DNA from: JBBQNY01 sp038255255
GTDB lineage: Bacteria > Pseudomonadota > Gammaproteobacteria > Xanthomonadales > Ahniellaceae
Direction of reading: 5' to 3'
DNA length: 33,040 bases
Assembly (NCBI GenBank): GCA_038255255.1
Contig: JBBSLL010000035.1
Location: 1-33,040 of the forward strand
Shown here: piece by piece, positions 7,281 to 15,120 of the stretch
How the letters are laid out: every line of letters begins with the position of its first letter
Position numbering within the stretch: position 1 is the stretch's first letter
The notes under the pieces: model-generated
Told to the model about the DNA's origin: nothing
Seen by the model: the letters and a program-made list of their open reading frames with translations, nothing else
Databases searched by the model: none
Position numbers and translations under genes: made by a program

Positions 7281-8372
7281 CTAGACGTTGAACAGGAAGT
7301 GCAGGACGTCGCCTTCCTTGACCACGTAATTCTTCCCCTCGAGACGAAGGCGGCCGGCATCGCGGGCGGCGGACTCTCCCTGGTACTTGATGTAATCGTC
7401 GTAACTGATGGTCTCCGCGCGGATGAAGCCGCGCTCGAAGTCGGTGTGGATGACGCCCGCCGCCTGTGGCGCGGTCGAACCGGCCTTGACCGTCCAGGCA
7501 CGGACCTCCTTGGGGCCAACCGTGAAATAGGTCTGCAGTCCGAGCAGGCGATAGCCCGCGTGGATCACCCGATCGAGGCCTGGCTCGTCGAGACCCATGT
7601 CCTCGAGGAATACCGCCCGCTCCTCTTCGTCGAGCTTGGTCAGCTCGTCCTCGATTGCTGCGCACACCGGCACCACTTCCGCGCCTTCCGCCGCCGCATG
7701 TTCGCGCACGCGGTCAAGGTACGGGTTGTTGGTGAAGCCATCCTCGCGGACGTTGGCGATGTACATCACGGGCTTGAGCGTCAGCAGGAACATGTCACGC
7801 AGCAGCCCACGCTCCGCCGCATCGAGGTCGAGTGAGCGCGCCGACTTTCCCTCGTTGAGCGCTGCCTGCACGCGCAAAAGCACATCGCGCTTCGCGGCCG
7901 CCTCCTTGTCGCCGGCGCGCGCCGAACGTTCCGCGCGGTTGAGCGCCTTCTCCACGGCGTCGAGGTCCGCAAGCTGCAGCTCCGTGTCGATCGTCTCGAT
8001 GTCGGAGATCGGATCGATCTTGCCCGCAACATGCACGATGTCGGCGTGCTCGAAGCAGCGCACCACGTGCGCGATCGCATCGACCTCGCGGATGTGCGCG
8101 AGGAACTGGTTACCGAGGCCCTCGCCTTTCGATGCGCCGGCCACCAGGCCCGCGATATCGACGAATTCCATCGCGGTGGGAATGGTCTTCTGGGGCTTCG
8201 CGATCGAGACCAGTTCCCTGATGCGCTTGTCCGGCACCGCCACGATGCCTTTGTTCGGTTCGATGGTGCAGAAAGGATAATTCGCGGCTTCGATGCCGGC
8301 GCTCGTGAGCGCGTTGAACAGGGTCGATTTGCCGACATTCGGCAAGCCCACGATGCCGCATTGGATTCCCAT
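7281..8372 (-). CDS. ychF: Redox-regulated ATPase YchF (Obg-family, OLA1-like)
   Basis: Ribosome-associated P-loop NTPase of 363 residues, unusual in the Obg/TRAFAC class for preferring ATP. Residues 9-17 are the P-loop GLPNVGKST, 72-76 the DIAGL switch II motif, followed by GASKGEGLGNQFL. A coiled-coil insertion spans about 135-200, NVRE is the changed G4 region, and the last 85 residues are a TGS domain (LQTYFTVGPKEVRAWTV, then YQGESAARDAGRLRLEGK). Length is that of E. coli YchF (363). It lies 25 bases downstream of pth, the conserved pth-ychF pair. Confidence 0.98.
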   Translation of the reverse strand: MGIQCGIVGLPNVGKSTLFNALTSAGIEAANYPFCTIEPNKGIVAVPDKRIRELVSIAKPQKTIPTAMEFVDIAGLVAGASKGEGLGNQFLAHIREVDAIAHVVRCFEHADIVHVAGKIDPISDIETIDTELQLADLDAVEKALNRAERSARAGDKEAAAKRDVLLRVQAALNEGKSARSLDLDAAERGLLRDMFLLTLKPVMYIANVREDGFTNNPYLDRVREHAAAEGAEVVPVCAAIEDELTKLDEEERAVFLEDMGLDEPGLDRVIHAGYRLLGLQTYFTVGPKEVRAWTVKAGSTAPQAAGVIHTDFERGFIRAETISYDDYIKYQGESAARDAGRLRLEGKNYVVKEGDVLHFLFNV

Positions 8373-8397
8373 AATTCTGCTTCTTCGTGGTGTTCGG

Positions 8398-8997
8398 TTA
8401 TTTTGGCGGAGGCGCCGTGTGCAGGCGCTTCATCGCTTCGTTGAAATCCCCGGCCAGTGCCAGGGGCAACACTGCAAGCGCGTCGTCGATGGCATTGCCG
8501 ATGGCCTTGTCGTCATCGCGCGACGCGCGGCCCAGCACCCACGGCGTCACGCGATCCTTGTGTCCCGGATGGCCGATGCCGATGCGCAGGCGATGGAAAC
8601 GGCCGTGCCCCAGCACTTCGATGGTGTCGCGCAGCCCGTTCTGCCCGCCATGCCCACCATCGAACTTGAGCCTCGCCACGCCGGGTGGGAGGTCGAGTTC
8701 GTCGTGTGCAACCAGCATTTCCTCCGGCTCGATCTTGAAGTAGCGCAGCGCCGCACCGACCGACAGGCCGATGCGGTTCATGTAGGTGGAGGGCTTGAGC
8801 AGGCGCACGACATGGCCGCCCAGTTCGAACTGGGCGGCGCTGCCATGCAGCTTGGCATCGGGACGCAGCGTGACCCGATGCGCGGAAGCCAGCGCATCGA
8901 GACAGCGAAAGCCGGCGTTGTGCCGATCATCCGCGTGCTCCGCACCCGGATTGCCGAAGCCCACGATGAGGCGAAGAGAAAAGGGGGTCAGAGTCAT
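8398..8997 (-). CDS. pth: Peptidyl-tRNA hydrolase
   Basis: Cleaves peptidyl-tRNA released from stalled ribosomes. The product has 199 residues. The catalytic set is present: Asn16, His26, Asp99 and Asn120 (in GGQNG). Each is exactly six later than in E. coli Pth (Asn10, His20, Asp93, Asn114). The shift comes from the N-terminus MTLTPFSLRLIVGFGNPG, where MTLTPF is encoded by the arm of the inverted repeat at 8979-9064. No other ATG, GTG or TTG start is available nearby, the frame stays open upstream through the repeat, and there is no Shine-Dalgarno (the bases before the ATG read CCTCCCGAAAA). Start and leader therefore seem to have been replaced by the repeat. Confidence 0.96.
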   Translation of the reverse strand: MTLTPFSLRLIVGFGNPGAEHADDRHNAGFRCLDALASAHRVTLRPDAKLHGSAAQFELGGHVVRLLKPSTYMNRIGLSVGAALRYFKIEPEEMLVAHDELDLPPGVARLKFDGGHGGQNGLRDTIEVLGHGRFHRLRIGIGHPGHKDRVTPWVLGRASRDDDKAIGNAIDDALAVLPLALAGDFNEAMKRLHTAPPPK

Positions 8998-9064
8998 TTT
9001 TCGGGAGGTGGGCGTTCGCGCCAGCGACGATGTTCGCGCCGAAAAGTGACTCTGACCCCCTTTT
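8979..9064. repeat. 26-bp inverted repeat filling the rplY-pth gap
   Basis: AAAAGGGGGTCAGAGTCA at 8979-8996 is the exact reverse complement of 9047-9064. With one mismatch the arms extend to 26 bases (8979-9004 and 9039-9064), leaving a 34-base centre with GTTCGCGCC twice. The termini resemble the GGGGTCAGAGTCA-type ends I recall flanking REP-associated transposase genes and their solo copies in related bacteria; that link is from memory. On the minus strand the transcript would fold into a long hairpin that contains the pth AUG and ends in CCCCCUUUUCUCUU. This could attenuate transcription or hide the start codon. Confidence 0.85.
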
Positions 9065-9074
9065 CCTTCGCCGC

Positions 9075-9767
9075 TTACTTCTTGTCGCCTTCCTTCTTGT
9101 CGCCCTTCGCAGCGGCAGCCGCAGCAGTAGCAGTAGCAGCTGCAGCGTCCGCGCCTTCCTCGGCGGCCGGCTCGTCGACGATTTCTTCGCGGCCCTCATG
9201 CGCCGTCACCACCGCGTCGTCGTGTTCCTTGCCGAGCTTGAGCTCGGGGATCTCGACGCCCTTCGGCAGCTTGATGTCGGACAGATGCACGATGTCGTCC
9301 ATCTGAAGATTGGCGAGGTCGACCTCGATGAACGCCGGCAGGTCCTTCGGCAGGCACGAGATCTCGACATCGTTGAGGTTGTGGCTGATCACCACGCCCT
9401 TGATCTTGCCGGCCGGGCTCTCTTTTTCGTTGAGGAAGTGCAGCGGCACGCGCACGCGGATCGCCTCATTGGCCTTAACGCGCTGGAAGTCCAGGTGCAT
9501 GAGTTGCGGCTTGAACGGGTGACGGTGCATGTCGCGGAGCAGTACCTGCTCGGACTTGCCCTCGACATCGAGTTCCAGCAACGCCGAGAAAAACCACTCG
9601 TTCTCGGCGTAGCGCAAGGTCTGCAGCTGGTTCATCTGGATCATCTTCGGTTCGGAACCACCGCCATAGACGATGCCCGGGACCTTGCCCGCACGACGCA
9701 GGCGGCGGCTCGCACCTTTCCCCTGGTCAGTACGGCTTTCGGCCGTGATATTGCGCTGTTCTGCCAT
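9075..9767 (-). CDS. rplY: 50S ribosomal protein L25 (Ctc/TL5 type)
   Basis: Binds 5S rRNA in the large subunit. The 230-residue form has an N-terminal 5S-binding domain (about 1-95; SRTDQGKGASRRLRRAGKVP, GIVYGGG, HPFKPQLMHLDFQRV), a C-terminal Ctc domain (about 96-190) and a low-complexity Ala/Glu/Lys tail from about 195 (ATATAAAAAAKGDKKEGDKK). The ATG at 9767 starts MAEQRNITAESR; upstream in-frame codons show no family match. It precedes pth and ychF, but prs, often just upstream, is about 5.4 kb away behind an accessory block. Confidence 0.97.
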   Translation of the reverse strand: MAEQRNITAESRTDQGKGASRRLRRAGKVPGIVYGGGSEPKMIQMNQLQTLRYAENEWFFSALLELDVEGKSEQVLLRDMHRHPFKPQLMHLDFQRVKANEAIRVRVPLHFLNEKESPAGKIKGVVISHNLNDVEISCLPKDLPAFIEVDLANLQMDDIVHLSDIKLPKGVEIPELKLGKEHDDAVVTAHEGREEIVDEPAAEEGADAAAATATAAAAAAKGDKKEGDKK

Positions 9768-9786
9768 GTTCTTTGCCTCGGTTGAA

Positions 9787-9831
9787 GACCGCCATGCGGT
9801 CGGTGATCCCCGCTTCGCGACCAAAGCGGGG
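9787..9831 (-). promoter_or_regulatory. Two stem-loops in the rplY leader
   Basis: Within 65 bases upstream of the rplY ATG lie two perfect inverted repeats: GACCGC-cat-GCGGTC at 9787-9801 and CCCCGCTT-cgcgacca-AAGCGGGG at 9808-9831. On the minus strand both would form in the 5' untranslated leader. They could be autoregulatory, as is common for ribosomal protein leaders, or be a terminator-like remnant without its T-tract. No known L25 leader motif is recognised. Confidence 0.4.
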
Positions 9832-9856
9832 TGAATTCTCGGGTGTCAGGTTTCGA

Positions 9857-9918
9857 TGCAGGAGCGACTTGAGCCGCAGTGGACACTGCCATCGGGGTCG
9901 CGACTTTAGTCGCTCTGC
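9857..9918. repeat. REP-like pair facing each other (BIME-like)
   Basis: GCAGGAGCGACTTGAGCCGC at 9858-9877 faces GTCGCGACTTTAGTCGCTC at 9897-9915, whose reverse complement reads GAGCGACTAAAGTCGCGAC. Both follow the pattern 'GGAGCGACTTnAGTCGCGAC', which I recall as a common REP in xanthomonads and pseudomonads. Each arm is a short hairpin by itself, and together they form a two-REP unit between rplY and the CsbD gene. Confidence 0.6.
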
Positions 9919-10030
9919 CCGGCCCGCGCAAATTGCGGGGTTCGGCGCCGCTGTCTCGGGCGGGACCGTTTTGATGAAGTTCCGCCCGATCGACAGGGTC
10001 GACACGGACGTCTGCGGCGAGGGCCGAGGG

Positions 10031-10084
10031 ACCGCCGTCCACGCTTTTCAGCGAGAGGCAACCGCCGTCCACGCTTTTCGGCGA
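10031..10084. repeat. 24-bp direct repeat, two copies (period 30)
   Basis: ACCGCCGTCCACGCTTTTC begins both copies, at 10031-10054 and 10061-10084; one base of 24 differs. They lie in the 389-base gap (9768-10156) that also holds the rplY stem-loops and the REP pair. I see no gene in this gap. Open frames on the minus strand through the repeat would encode only duplicated Arg-rich peptides. Confidence 0.7.
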
Positions 10085-10156
10085 ATCGAACGGGGGTACA
10101 TATTCGCAAACCGTTGGATGTCGACGACCGGCTCGAGGCCGGTCGCCGACGGCACT

Positions 10157-10339
10157 TCAATCGTCTTTCGAGTTCCGAACTTCGTCGGCAGCCTCGCCGA
10201 CATTTCGCTGCGCCTTGCCGACAGTTTTCTCGACCTTGCCGGCCATCTCCTTGGAGGTATTGCCGGTCAGCTTGCCGGTCAGTTCTTTCGCGGTGCCCTT
10301 CAGCTCGCGCGCGGCGCCCTTGCTGCGGTTGTCGTCCAT
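10157..10339 (-). CDS. CsbD-like stress-response protein
   Basis: A 60-residue, highly charged, Cys-free protein of the CsbD family (small general-stress proteins of unknown mechanism). It shows the typical repeated pattern KGAARELKGTAKELTGKLTG and AGKVEKTVGKAQRNVGEAADE. The ATG at 10339 is fixed by a strong Shine-Dalgarno AGGAG six bases upstream. A longer reading from 10414 adds non-conserved residues. It is monocistronic, with about 270 bases of gene-free DNA before it and the repeat-rich rplY leader behind it. Confidence 0.88.
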   Translation of the reverse strand: MDDNRSKGAARELKGTAKELTGKLTGNTSKEMAGKVEKTVGKAQRNVGEAADEVRNSKDD

Positions 10340-10571
10340 AAGGATCTCCTCAGTTCGTGGTGATTGCCATTTCAGCAAACCGCGAGTGACGCCGATGCAA
10401 ATGGGCGCAACCACGCCTGAATGTTGCGTAAGGCTTCTTCAGGCGTTGTCCTGTGATCGGACGATCTCCAGTTCAAATCGCGACAGGCCAATCCAACAAC
10501 CTTCGTTGGAGCGCTTCAGCCTGTTGCGGCACCTTGCCCAGGTCGAATCCAGTCAACTTTTTTTGCGGCGA

Positions 10572-10601
10572 GTGCCCGGATCGATCTCTCGACCCGGGCA
10601 C
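10572..10601. repeat. Stem-loop downstream of the redoxin gene
   Basis: GTGCCCGG at 10572-10579 pairs with CCGGGCAC at 10594-10601 around a 14-base loop, 10 bases after the redoxin stop. On the minus strand the hairpin is followed by an A-run rather than a T-run, so it is not a canonical intrinsic terminator. It could still stabilise the 3' end of the dsbD-redoxin transcript. The rest of the 10340-10611 gap holds nothing I recognise. Confidence 0.45.
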
Positions 10602-10611
10602 CAGAATGCGA

Positions 10612-11271
10612 TCAGTTCGCGTATTTCACCGAACACCCGTACGGTCGCGTCAGCGAATCGCTGACGGGCTGTCCGGCCGCGAGCTGCGTCAGCGCCTGCG
10701 GCACGTATTGCGTCGCCTTTGCGATGTCGTCCGTGTCGGCGCTCGGGATGCTGTCGATCGCACCGGCGTAGCGCAGCATTCCTTTTGGATCGATGACGTA
10801 CATGTGCGGCGTGGTCTTCGCGCCGTACGCACGGCCAGCCGCGCCATCAGCATCGAGCAGATACGCGGTTTGCACGGCCTTTGCATCGGCGCGGATGCCT
10901 TCGGCTGCAGCTCCGTCGACATGCCCTTGCTGGCCCCTGGCCGAGGAGTTGACAGTCAGCCAGACCACACCGTCAGCGGTCGCGTCACGCTGCTGCGCCT
11001 GCATGTTGTTGGCGCCGTAATGCTTCTTGACGAACGGGCACTCGTGATTGGTCCACTCGAGCACCACGGTCTTGCCGGCGAAGTCGGACAGGGAGTGCGT
11101 CTTGCCGGTCGAATCCACGAGCTTGAAGGCTGGTGCAGGCTCGCCGACCTTGGCGGCGGATGCAGCCTCGCTCGAATCGGACGCATGGGTGGTCGTGCCG
11201 AAGGTCAATACGGCGCCGACCGCCAGTGCGGCGGCAAATGTCAGTGCGGCGACAAGCGGTTTGGCTTTCAT
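10612..11271 (-). CDS. Exported redoxin (AhpC/TSA thioredoxin-fold protein)
   Basis: A 219-residue protein with an N-terminal signal or anchor helix (about 5-25, ending near THA). The redoxin domain begins VGEPAPAFKLVDSTGKTHSL. The active site is WTNHECPFVKKHY with Cys78, as in single-Cys 'CPFV' redoxins; there is no CxxC. A second cysteine, Cys213, sits in the C-terminal PYGCSVKY, a feature I associate with this family. The ATG at 11271 has AGGAG eight bases upstream. It follows the DsbD-like reductase gene by 26 bases, so the reductase probably supplies it with electrons in the periplasm. A longer open frame reaching 12450 is an artefact that runs through the antisense of dsbD. Confidence 0.88.
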   Translation of the reverse strand: MKAKPLVAALTFAAALAVGAVLTFGTTTHASDSSEAASAAKVGEPAPAFKLVDSTGKTHSLSDFAGKTVVLEWTNHECPFVKKHYGANNMQAQQRDATADGVVWLTVNSSARGQQGHVDGAAAEGIRADAKAVQTAYLLDADGAAGRAYGAKTTPHMYVIDPKGMLRYAGAIDSIPSADTDDIAKATQYVPQALTQLAAGQPVSDSLTRPYGCSVKYAN

Positions 11272-11297
11272 CGGTCGTTCTCCTGGGGTGGGGAAGA

Positions 11298-13418
11298 TCA
11301 CATCGAACGGATCGCGTCGGCAACGCCGTCCGCGGTCAGCAACTGCGGCAACACGCGGGGCGCGCCACCGCCGGGTGGATAGAGCACGTACAACGGCACG
11401 CCACTTCGGTCGAAGCGTCGCAGGTAACGCGTGATCGCCTCGTCGCTGCGCGTCCAGTCGCCCTTGAGATAAGCGACATCGTGCGCGGCAAGCGCGTCGC
11501 GCACAGTGTCTGTCGACAGCGCGACGCGTTCGTTGGCGAGGCAGGTGATGCACCACGCGGCCGTCATGTTGACCAGCACCGGTTGCCCGGACGCGCGCAG
11601 CTCGGCTAGGCGCTGCTCGCTCCACGGTTCGGCGTCGGCAGTGCTTGTCGTTCGCGGATCTTCGGCTGCAGGCGCGCGCGCCGACAGTGGTAGTGCGAGC
11701 GCGAGTACCAGTGCGACTACGGCGAACACGGCCGCCGTCGCACGAAGTCCCGGTGAGCGCATCGCGGGCCGGCGCCTGAGCAGCCATAGCGCGAATGCCA
11801 GTGCGGTCAGCGCGGCGAGCATCCAGGCCATGCCGAGCGGAGAAGTCTGTTCGCCGTACACCCACAGCAACCAGACGACGGTCAAGTACAGGGGGAACGC
11901 GAGCAGCTGGCGGAAGCCATCCATCCACGGACCGGGCCGCGGCAACAAGCGGGCGAGCCCAGGTACCAGTCCGAGCAGCAGCATCGGTGAAGCGAGTCCG
12001 ATACCGAGCGCGGCAAACACGGCCAGCGCCGCGGGCGCCGGTTGCGCCAGTGCCCAACCGAGCGCGGTGCCCATGAATGGCGCGGTGCACGGGCTCGCGA
12101 CCACTACGGCAAGCGCGCCCGTGAAGAACGACGCACGCGCACCCTGCCCTTCCGTCAGCCGCTGGCCGGCACCGGCGAAACCACCACGGAAATCCCAGAC
12201 GCCGGAGAACGACAGCGCCATCGCGAACAACAGCAATGCGACGCCGGCGACGAAGCGCGGTTCCTGCAGCTGGAATCCCCAGCCGAGTTGTTCGCCGCCC
12301 GCACGCAGCACGAGCAGCAAGCCTGCGAGCAGCAGGAACGTTGCGACGACGCCGAGCGTGTACCAGCCGCCGTGCCGGCGCAGTTCGGCGCGATTGTCGG
12401 AAGACTCCAGCGCGCCCATTGCCTTGATCGACAGCACCGGGAACACGCACGGCATCAGGTTGAGGATCAAACCGCCGAGAAGCGCGAACAGCAGGGCCGG
12501 CAGCAAACCGGGTGAAGACGAATCCGCAGCCTGGCCTGCCGGCGGCGACGCCGCAACGGACGGCGCCGCAGCAGTCCCCGGCGCAGCGGCCACTGCATTG
12601 GCGGCAACAAATCGCCGCGCAGTGCCGCTGCTATCGACGGAGACCAGTGCGATGTTTGTGGGCAGCGCAGTGAAGTACTCGCTTTTCTGCCAACTCGCCT
12701 GCCAACCATCCGTCGAGCGTTGCCACTTGGGCTGCGCGCCGTTGGCGAAGACCTCGGGAGTTTCCGGAAACCACTGCCACTGCGCGGGTTCTGCCGCAGC
12801 CTCGAGACCGTCGAGAGTCAAGGTTATGGCATCGGAATTTTCGGCTAGCGCGAGCGTCGCTGCCGTGGCGCGCGGAAGGTCGGCGCGCGCCGCGGCGAAA
12901 TCGTTACTCCATCGCGAATCGACCCCGCTCGTCCACGCGACCGGCAATTCGAACGCGTACTCGGTCTTGCCCGGGATGCATTCGCCACCCTCTTCGCAAA
13001 TCAGCCAGCGCGCCGCCGCGCGCACCGGGAGCCTCGGCGCGGCATAGCCGGCCGGAATCATGATCGTGATCGGCAGCAGTCGGCGCTCGCCGTAGCCGAA
13101 GTTGACGATATCGGCGAGTTCGAAGCGCTGCGGATGCGGCCACGCGATGGGTTCGGCGATGATGCCGTCCGGCAGCGTGAGCTCGACTTCGGTCGGCAGC
13201 CCCGAATCGCCAGGATTGCGCCAGTACGTATGCCAGTGCGGATCGTGTTCGAGCAGCAGTCCCAGCGTCAGCCGCGTGCCCGGCACAGCGGCGGTCGCTT
13301 CTGCGACAAGCCTCGACTGCAGGTGATCGGTTCGCACTGGTTGCGACGCCGCCAAGGCGGTGCCCGCCGTCGCAAGCAGCGCGGTCGACAGGAGCAGCAG
13401 GACAAGCGGGCGGATCAT
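11298..13418 (-). CDS. DsbD/ScsB-like thiol:disulfide interchange protein
   Basis: A 706-residue three-part electron carrier that moves reducing power from cytoplasmic thioredoxin across the membrane. A signal peptide (MIRPLVLLLLSTALLATAG, to about residue 24) leads into a periplasmic N-terminal domain with Cys141 and Cys147 (LICEEGGECIPGK). The membrane core carries NLMPCVFPVLSIK (Cys324) and VVASPCTAPFMGTALG (Cys444), the two transmembrane redox cysteines. The C-terminal thioredoxin domain has CITC (Cys623 and Cys626, NMTAAWCITCLANE). Starts at 13436 or 13484 are also possible; I prefer 13418 because the signal peptide then begins properly. The Ala/Pro-rich linker near 275-305 is typical. 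Larger than E. coli DsbD (565), closer to ScsB. Confidence 0.92.
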   Translation of the reverse strand: MIRPLVLLLLSTALLATAGTALAASQPVRTDHLQSRLVAEATAAVPGTRLTLGLLLEHDPHWHTYWRNPGDSGLPTEVELTLPDGIIAEPIAWPHPQRFELADIVNFGYGERRLLPITIMIPAGYAAPRLPVRAAARWLICEEGGECIPGKTEYAFELPVAWTSGVDSRWSNDFAAARADLPRATAATLALAENSDAITLTLDGLEAAAEPAQWQWFPETPEVFANGAQPKWQRSTDGWQASWQKSEYFTALPTNIALVSVDSSGTARRFVAANAVAAAPGTAAAPSVAASPPAGQAADSSSPGLLPALLFALLGGLILNLMPCVFPVLSIKAMGALESSDNRAELRRHGGWYTLGVVATFLLLAGLLLVLRAGGEQLGWGFQLQEPRFVAGVALLLFAMALSFSGVWDFRGGFAGAGQRLTEGQGARASFFTGALAVVVASPCTAPFMGTALGWALAQPAPAALAVFAALGIGLASPMLLLGLVPGLARLLPRPGPWMDGFRQLLAFPLYLTVVWLLWVYGEQTSPLGMAWMLAALTALAFALWLLRRRPAMRSPGLRATAAVFAVVALVLALALPLSARAPAAEDPRTTSTADAEPWSEQRLAELRASGQPVLVNMTAAWCITCLANERVALSTDTVRDALAAHDVAYLKGDWTRSDEAITRYLRRFDRSGVPLYVLYPPGGGAPRVLPQLLTADGVADAIRSM

Positions 13419-13671
13419 CCGGTCAGTGGTCCACATCGGGCTGCTGGCGGTGTGCGTGGGGTGCGTCGCGCGGTGCGCATGCACGGTATGCGGTATGCGC
13501 TTCAGAATATGCGGCCGAGAAACGGCGGCATCAAAGTATTACCGCCCTCATGCTAATCGGGCCGACGCCATTCACCCCCTGCCGAAGGTCAGGGGCACGG
13601 GTGGTGGCAGGCCCCCATTGCCATGGTCCCCTGCGCGGCGTCTAATGTAGAAAATCTCGGGGAGATGACCC

Positions 13672-15111
13672 ATGCGCTGGCTACTGACGACGGTCTTGCT
13701 GCTGTCTGCCCTCCCTGCTTTGGCGCAGGACGTCCTGTCCGAACGCGCCGGCACCGGCGATACCAACGCTTCCGCGCCCGCGGCGACGTTGACCCCGGAT
13801 CCCGCGGCGCGCGCAGTCGCCCTTGGCGGAATTCCCGCTGGTGGCGTGCTGCTGGTGGTCGAATCCACCAATCGACGGGTGATGGCGCTGAGCAGCCAGA
13901 CGGGAGATGTGATCGATCCAAACTTCGTTCCCGCGAACGCGGCCAACCTGACGACACCCATCGAGGCGCTAATCCACTCCGACGGGCAGCGCATACTGGT
14001 TTCGGACCAGGTACGCGATGTGGTCCAGTCCTTCGACATCAACACGGGCGCATTCCTCGGCACGTTCGCGCCGGCCGGCGGCGCCAACACCGCAATTCTC
14101 GACAACATCCGCGGAATCGCCTTGCGTCCGAACGGCAACCTGCTGGTGTCGCAGTCCAGCGGCACGGTGCAGGAGTTCAGCACCAGCGGCGTGCACATCG
14201 GACCGTTCATCGCTGCGGGTAGCGGAGGCCTGGACGATTCGTTCGACGTATTCCGCGTCAGGCAATCCGCGGCACCGCTGGTGGCGGGCGATTTCCTGGT
14301 ATCCGACATCACCCTGGACGACGTGCTGCGCTATGACGCGAATGGGGCGCCGCTGCCCCCGGTGGTGACGACCGGCATCGATTTTCCAGAGCAGGTCGAG
14401 CAAGCAGCCAACGGCAACGTGCTGGTTGCTGTATTCAGCGGCGCCAGTGTCGAGGGAGTGGTCGAGTTCACGCCCTCCGGCGCGCTGGTCGGCCGTTACG
14501 ACCCCGCTACGCTGGGTGGGTACCGCGGCGCCTTCGAGCTCGGCAACGGCAATATCCTGACCACGACCGGCACCGGAGTGCACGAAATCTCGCGCGCCAA
14601 TGCGCTGGTGAGAACGGTGGTTCCAGGTGTCAGTGGTCGCTTCATTCACCCCGCGGGGGCAGGCGGCGGCGACCTGAGCATCACCAAGGTGGCGCAAACC
14701 GCGCAAGTCAGTCCCGGCGGGACCGGTACGTTTACCTTGACGGCGAGTAACGCGGGTCCTGGCGCCGTCAGTGACGTCGTAGTCACCGACCCCTTGCCGA
14801 GTGGGCTCGTCTTCGTCTCGGCGAGCTGCAACGGCACGGTGAACGCCGCAGGAGTGTTCACGTGGAATGTCGGCACGCTCGCAGCGGGGCAATCGGCAAG
14901 CTGCACCCTGACAGTGCGACCCGCTTTCGGCGGCTCGTTCGCCAACGTCGCCACCATCTCCGGGACCGGGGATACCACGCCCGGCAACAATACGAGCGGA
15001 GTTGCCACGCTCAATGGCGTGGTCGCCCAGGTGCCGGCAGGAACCGTTCTCGGCTGGCTGCTGCTCGGGCTGCTGTTCGCGTCCGCCGGATGGATCACGT
15101 TGCGTCGCTGA
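13672..15111 (+). CDS. Secreted beta-propeller/DUF11 protein with C-terminal sorting-type tail
   Basis: A 479-residue exported protein. The signal peptide is MRWLLTTVLLLSALPALA. Residues about 50-325 show repeated strands of an NHL/SMP-30-like beta-propeller (VVESTNRRVMALSSQTGDVI, IRGIALRPNGNLLVSQ). A DUF11 module follows at about 334-448 (DLSITKVAQTAQVSPGGTGTF, VVVTDPLPSGLVF, TTPGNNTSGVATLNG). The C-terminus is VPAGTVLGWLLLGLLFASAG then WITLRR: a short Pro motif, one hydrophobic helix and basic residues, like PEP-CTERM or IPTL-CTERM tails but lacking the exact signatures. GGGGAG seven bases before the ATG is a good ribosome site. It converges on prs with a 9-base gap. Role unknown; surface display is likely. 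Confidence 0.82.
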   Translation: MRWLLTTVLLLSALPALAQDVLSERAGTGDTNASAPAATLTPDPAARAVALGGIPAGGVLLVVESTNRRVMALSSQTGDVIDPNFVPANAANLTTPIEALIHSDGQRILVSDQVRDVVQSFDINTGAFLGTFAPAGGANTAILDNIRGIALRPNGNLLVSQSSGTVQEFSTSGVHIGPFIAAGSGGLDDSFDVFRVRQSAAPLVAGDFLVSDITLDDVLRYDANGAPLPPVVTTGIDFPEQVEQAANGNVLVAVFSGASVEGVVEFTPSGALVGRYDPATLGGYRGAFELGNGNILTTTGTGVHEISRANALVRTVVPGVSGRFIHPAGAGGGDLSITKVAQTAQVSPGGTGTFTLTASNAGPGAVSDVVVTDPLPSGLVFVSASCNGTVNAAGVFTWNVGTLAAGQSASCTLTVRPAFGGSFANVATISGTGDTTPGNNTSGVATLNGVVAQVPAGTVLGWLLLGLLFASAGWITLRR

Positions 15112-15120
15112 GGCGGCGGA

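Noticed and set aside
10572..10601. Intrinsic terminator for the dsbD-redoxin operon
   Set aside because: The stem is good, but on the transcribed strand it is followed by an A-run, not a T-run, so I list it only as a stem-loop.
10612..12450. A 612-codon minus-strand open frame covering the redoxin gene and antisense-frame sequence within dsbD
   Set aside because: Only the last 220 codons match a family and have a ribosome site (start 11271). The upstream part is the wrong frame of dsbD and is Arg/Ala-rich shadow coding.
13613..13660. Sigma-70 promoter for the DUF11 gene (TTGCCA ... TAATGT)
   Set aside because: The spacing is 19 bases and both boxes are weak; not distinguishable from chance in this gap.
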